Of a DNA stretch of 35,633 nucleotides, positions 33,123 through 35,633 are shown in pieces. The notes under the pieces are model-generated. The model was not told where the DNA came from. It did not search any database and saw only the letters and a program-made list of their open reading frames with translations. The DNA is from Hymenobacter roseosalivarius DSM 11622 (GTDB taxonomy: Bacteria > Bacteroidota > Bacteroidia > Cytophagales > Hymenobacteraceae): positions 7-35,639 of the forward strand of contig NZ_FWWW01000103.1 in assembly GCF_900176135.1 (NCBI RefSeq), given 5' to 3'. Position 1 is the first letter of the stretch. Each line of letters opens with the position of its first letter. The position numbers and the translations under genes were made by a program.

Positions 33123-33163
33123 CCAAAAAAGCCCCTCAGAAAGTGTCTGGGGGGCTTTTTTGG
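33123..33163. terminator. Terminator after hemL
   Basis: CCAAAAAAGCCCC and GGGGCTTTTTTGG form a perfect 13-base stem about 20 bases after the hemL stop, with an A tract and a T tract. The right arm belongs to a GGGGGGCTTTTT word. Confidence 0.93.
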
Positions 33164-33345
33164 TGATTCAAGAGTGCTAGATAACGCAAATAGAGAAATT
33201 TGAGCAAGCACAGAATATGCAGATTCAACCTACGCCAGCAACAAAAACTTTTTCTCAGCCTAGCTTTCGTTCTTAGATTATCGGTAAGTCTGCGCACATT
33301 TTGCTCAAATCTTGCCTTTCCCTGTCATAGCCATAAGCTAGCGGT

Positions 33346-33353
33346 TACCTTTG
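33346..33353 (+). promoter_or_regulatory. -7 element before the secreted single-pass protein gene
   Basis: TACCTTTG is a full match to TAnnTTTG, 22 bases before the ATG at 33376. No clear TTTG -33 box was found at a normal distance. Confidence 0.6.
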
Positions 33354-33375
33354 CGGCCAAACTGTAGCTCCTCTT

Positions 33376-34224
33376 ATGGCCCGACTTCGTCTCCTTTCTT
33401 CCCTATTCATATTGTGGTGTCTGCTTATGCCGACCTTACAAATGGCGCAAGCCGAGACGCCCGCGGAAGCCAATAAGCGCTTGTTCGACCGCAGCATTGA
33501 TGAGCTGAACTTTCGTACCATGGAAAACGTGTACGACAAGTCCTTCACCCGACGCAAGTTTCCGGTTACGCTTCGCACCTACCAGGCCCGCCGCGAATTC
33601 GACGATTTCAACAATAACGCTGACCTGAAGCGGCTTTTTCAGAATTACAACGACGTATCGGAGCGCTTTAAAAACCGTTTTGGTAAAGGGCGCCGCGATT
33701 TGGCCGAGTTCCAGAAGCAGCTTAACTCCGTTCTGATTGACAAGAACTTCGAGTTCTTTATCCGCGTTCTGCCCCGCGATGAGCGTGTGGCGCTTATCCG
33801 TTCCTTGCAACGGACTATCAAACAAGCTGCTGCCCAGTTCAACGCCTCCGAAGATCCGGCTCCCGAGGACGTAGCAGCTGATGGTGCGGCCGTGCCCCCC
33901 GCCGATGTCGATGCCGAGCCAGACGCGGCAGCCGCGCCGGTCGCTCCTATCGAAGACCCAACTCCTCAGTCCGAAGCCGGCGCACTGGAACCAACGCCAG
34001 CCACACCTACCCCCGCCCGCCACGATTGGGTTGATTACTTCACGCTTTTGCTGGCTGGCACCTCTACCCTACTTTTGGTTTATCTCATCGTCAGCGTGTT
34101 GCCCGATCTGCGCGCCCGTATCGATGGCTTAGCCGACGAGATAGATCCACAGGCTGAGCGCCGGACGCCACGCCGCGATGCGATGGACCTGCCCGAAGAC
34201 CGCTACGAAGAGGAAGACAATTAA
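33376..34224 (+). CDS. Exported single-pass membrane protein, function unknown
   Basis: A 282-residue protein with a signal peptide (MARLRLLSSLFILWCLLMPTLQMAQA), a charged helical part of about 125 residues rich in Arg, Asn and Phe (RTMENVYDKSFTRRKFPV), and a Pro/Ala/Glu-rich linker to about 215. One transmembrane helix near 222-242 (FTLLLAGTSTLLLVYLIVSVL) and an acidic cytosolic-type tail (EDRYEEEDN) follow. No named domain is recognised. It has its own -7 element and precedes dcd by about 100 bases on the same strand. The orientation predicted is a periplasmic N-terminal domain. Confidence 0.82.
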   Translation: MARLRLLSSLFILWCLLMPTLQMAQAETPAEANKRLFDRSIDELNFRTMENVYDKSFTRRKFPVTLRTYQARREFDDFNNNADLKRLFQNYNDVSERFKNRFGKGRRDLAEFQKQLNSVLIDKNFEFFIRVLPRDERVALIRSLQRTIKQAAAQFNASEDPAPEDVAADGAAVPPADVDAEPDAAAAPVAPIEDPTPQSEAGALEPTPATPTPARHDWVDYFTLLLAGTSTLLLVYLIVSVLPDLRARIDGLADEIDPQAERRTPRRDAMDLPEDRYEEEDN

Positions 34225-34321
34225 CAGCAAAGAAGAACGAGATAAAGCCAGCAAAGTCTGCTGCCAGCATCGTGTTTTACACCTGCTTCTTGCTTGTTGA
34301 CCACATTTTATTTCCTAAAAT

Positions 34322-34858
34322 ATGATTCTTACTGATCAGCAGATCCTGGCCGAAATAGAGCGGGGCAACATCGTTATTGAGCCCTACGACCGAACTTGCT
34401 TAGGCACCAACTCCTACGACGTCCATTTGGGCCGCTACCTGGCAACCTACCGCGACGCCGTGCTCGACGCCCGGGCGCACAACCAGATCGATGTATTCGA
34501 AATGCCCCCCGAAGGCTTCGTACTCCAGCCTGGCACCTTATACCTCGGCGTCACGGAGGAGTACACCGAAAGCCACGCGCAGGTACCATTCCTGGAGGGA
34601 AAATCCAGTGTAGGCCGTCTGGGCATTGATATTCACGCCACCGCCGGTAAGGGCGACGTGGGCTTTTGCAATACCTGGACGCTGGAAATATCCGTAACCC
34701 AACAGGTGCGCGTGTATCCCGGCATGCCCATTGGCCAGCTCATCTATTTCGCGGTGCAGGGCGACGTGCAAACCTTCTACAATCGCAAAGCCAACGCCAA
34801 GTACAATGAGCGCACCGATAAGCCCGTTGAGTCGATGATGTGGAAGAATACTTGGTAG
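34322..34858 (+). CDS. dcd: dCTP deaminase
   Basis: Cytosolic trimeric enzyme that deaminates dCTP to dUTP for thymidylate synthesis. The 178-residue protein has the family opening MILTDQQILAEIERGNIVIEPYD and the substrate-binding part GTNSYDVHLGRYLA. LEGKSSVGRLGIDIHATAGKGDVGF carries the Ser/Arg pair near 96-99, and the catalytic Glu lies in TWTLEISV (Glu122). The C-terminal YNERTDKPVESMMWKNTW region is typical of the shorter deaminases. The bifunctional dCTP deaminase-dUTPase form is not excluded by eye, but the HATAGKGD pattern fits the plain deaminase. It has a separate short leader and no clear promoter box. Confidence 0.95.
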   Translation: MILTDQQILAEIERGNIVIEPYDRTCLGTNSYDVHLGRYLATYRDAVLDARAHNQIDVFEMPPEGFVLQPGTLYLGVTEEYTESHAQVPFLEGKSSVGRLGIDIHATAGKGDVGFCNTWTLEISVTQQVRVYPGMPIGQLIYFAVQGDVQTFYNRKANAKYNERTDKPVESMMWKNTW

Positions 34859-35074
34859 GAAAAGCAGGTATAGCCTGGGCTAAATAAGGATTGACGCTGC
34901 TGCATTTACCGCACAATTAAAATAAATAGTTGGTTTATAGTTATGTGTTCATCAGGTGAATCCTGAACCCGCTGGCACAGTTTTTCGTTAATACCTTATA
35001 CAAGTGCTGTCGCAAGCCTTTCGCTGGCCCGACTGGAGGCACTTGATTAAGAACCAGATAAACGACTGACACTG

Positions 35075-35608
35075 ATGAGAAAGACACTTGCCGCCGCCAC
35101 TATGGCTCTCACCGTCGCTCTTGGTGCGCAGGCTCAACAGAAGCCTGGTGCCGCGATGCCCCAGGACCAGACCCGCCCTACACCACGCCTCAATGCCGTG
35201 CAGGAGCGCGCCCAGCGCCTCTCCGATCAAATGGCGCGGGAGTTGCGCCTCAATGGCTATCAGGCCACTAAGCTGCGCGCCATCAACGAAGATAAAGTGG
35301 CTAAAATGGCGGCCATTGAGCAGCGGCACGCTGGTAACCCCACCCTTATTGATGAGCAGTGTAAAGGTGTGTGTAAAGAGCGCGACAAAGAGCTAAGTGC
35401 TGTATTGACGACCAACCAATACAGTGACTATTACAACTCCCGCAGTTCTTTCTATAAGTATGATAAAGATTACGCGGCCACCGCTTCCGATTTCCTGTTC
35501 GTGAATTCGGTAAAGAACCCACTGCCAGCTAACAGCAAAGGCGCTACCATCGGCCCAGCTAAGACCACCACTACTACTCGTTCTACTTCGAGTTCCGGCA
35601 ACAAATAA
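35075..35608 (+). CDS. Exported protein, function unknown (Spy/CpxP-like length)
   Basis: A 177-residue secreted protein. MRKTLAAATMALTVALGAQA is a clear signal peptide with AxA cleavage. The mature protein is helical and charged (QERAQRLSDQMARELRLNGYQATKLRAI), then a Tyr-rich part (YSDYYNSRSSFYKYDKDY) and a Thr/Ser-rich tail (KTTTTTRSTSSSGNK). Length and helical style recall small periplasmic chaperone-like proteins of the Spy/CpxP kind, but no LTxxQ motif was confirmed. The ATG at 35075 is the only sensible start. A palindromic A-tract that begins at 35623 is probably its terminator, cut by the window edge. Confidence 0.78.
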   Translation: MRKTLAAATMALTVALGAQAQQKPGAAMPQDQTRPTPRLNAVQERAQRLSDQMARELRLNGYQATKLRAINEDKVAKMAAIEQRHAGNPTLIDEQCKGVCKERDKELSAVLTTNQYSDYYNSRSSFYKYDKDYAATASDFLFVNSVKNPLPANSKGATIGPAKTTTTTRSTSSSGNK

Positions 35609-35622
35609 TACGATTATAGGCC

Positions 35623-35633
35623 ATAAAAAAGCC
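35623..35633 (+). terminator. Probable terminator, truncated at window end
   Basis: ATAAAAAAGCC is the left arm of the GC-stem terminator type seen elsewhere here; the right arm lies beyond the window. Confidence 0.5.

Noticed and set aside
1..35633. tRNA genes
   Set aside because: I looked for T-loop and anticodon-arm patterns in the gaps and saw none. A tRNAscan-SE run would be decisive.

Overview
The window looks like a chromosomal segment of a GC-rich member of the Bacteroidota, most likely a Hymenobacter-type Cytophagales. The evidence is the gene families (guaD, ffh, hemL, dcd, DUF1361 and several Bacteroidota-style secreted proteins), the scarcity of Shine-Dalgarno sequences, and repeated matches to the Bacteroidota -7 promoter element TAnnTTTG just upstream of genes. 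The genus is inferred from general resemblance, not from a search.

Layout. (1) 1-2600: housekeeping genes guaD and ffh, convergent on a shared terminator, plus a heptad-repeat coiled-coil gene. (2) 2700-16320: a surface-glycan island. A GT4-like glycosyltransferase and a divergent FkbH-like HAD/SGNH protein lead into a complete CMP-pseudaminic acid pathway: pseB, pseC, pseF (SpsF type), a fused pseG-pseH, and pseI. A GT-B-like candidate glycosyltransferase, a polysaccharide-deacetylase-like protein and a Wzx-type flippase follow. (3) 16320-19500: an APC-family permease behind a long leader that carries a SAM-I riboswitch and a 19-codon ORF ending in four Cys codons, then an EcsC-family gene. 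(4) 19550-24260: a low-GC orphan ORF, a coupled sugar oxidoreductase/aminotransferase pair, a lipoprotein-like gene and a GT2 glycosyltransferase. (5) 24300-35633: mostly core genes: ftsE, a 67-codon gene, a transaldolase-like gene, the SRP RNA gene, guaA, a DUF1361 protein, a TPR/periplasmic-binding-like protein, hemL, dcd and two secreted proteins of unknown function.

How the parts fit. PseB, PseC, PseH, PseG, PseI and PseF are the six steps from UDP-GlcNAc to CMP-pseudaminic acid, and all six activities are here in five genes. The neighbouring transferases and flippase suggest the sugar goes into an exported glycan or glycoprotein. The oxidoreductase/aminotransferase pair could supply a second, 3-amino sugar. 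Both protein-targeting parts of SRP (ffh and the SRP RNA) also lie in the window, about 24 kb apart.

The non-coding layer is unusually rich. At least four families of nested palindromic (REP/REPIN-like) elements sit between genes. One provides the stop codon and C-terminus of its host gene, and another contains a start codon. About 40 runs of six or seven G occur; almost all are followed by C and then A/T, both inside genes and as arms of terminators. The best candidates for something little described are the SAM-I riboswitch joined to a poly-Cys leader ORF ahead of a permease, and this G6C word. No transposase, phage gene, CRISPR array or tRNA was seen.
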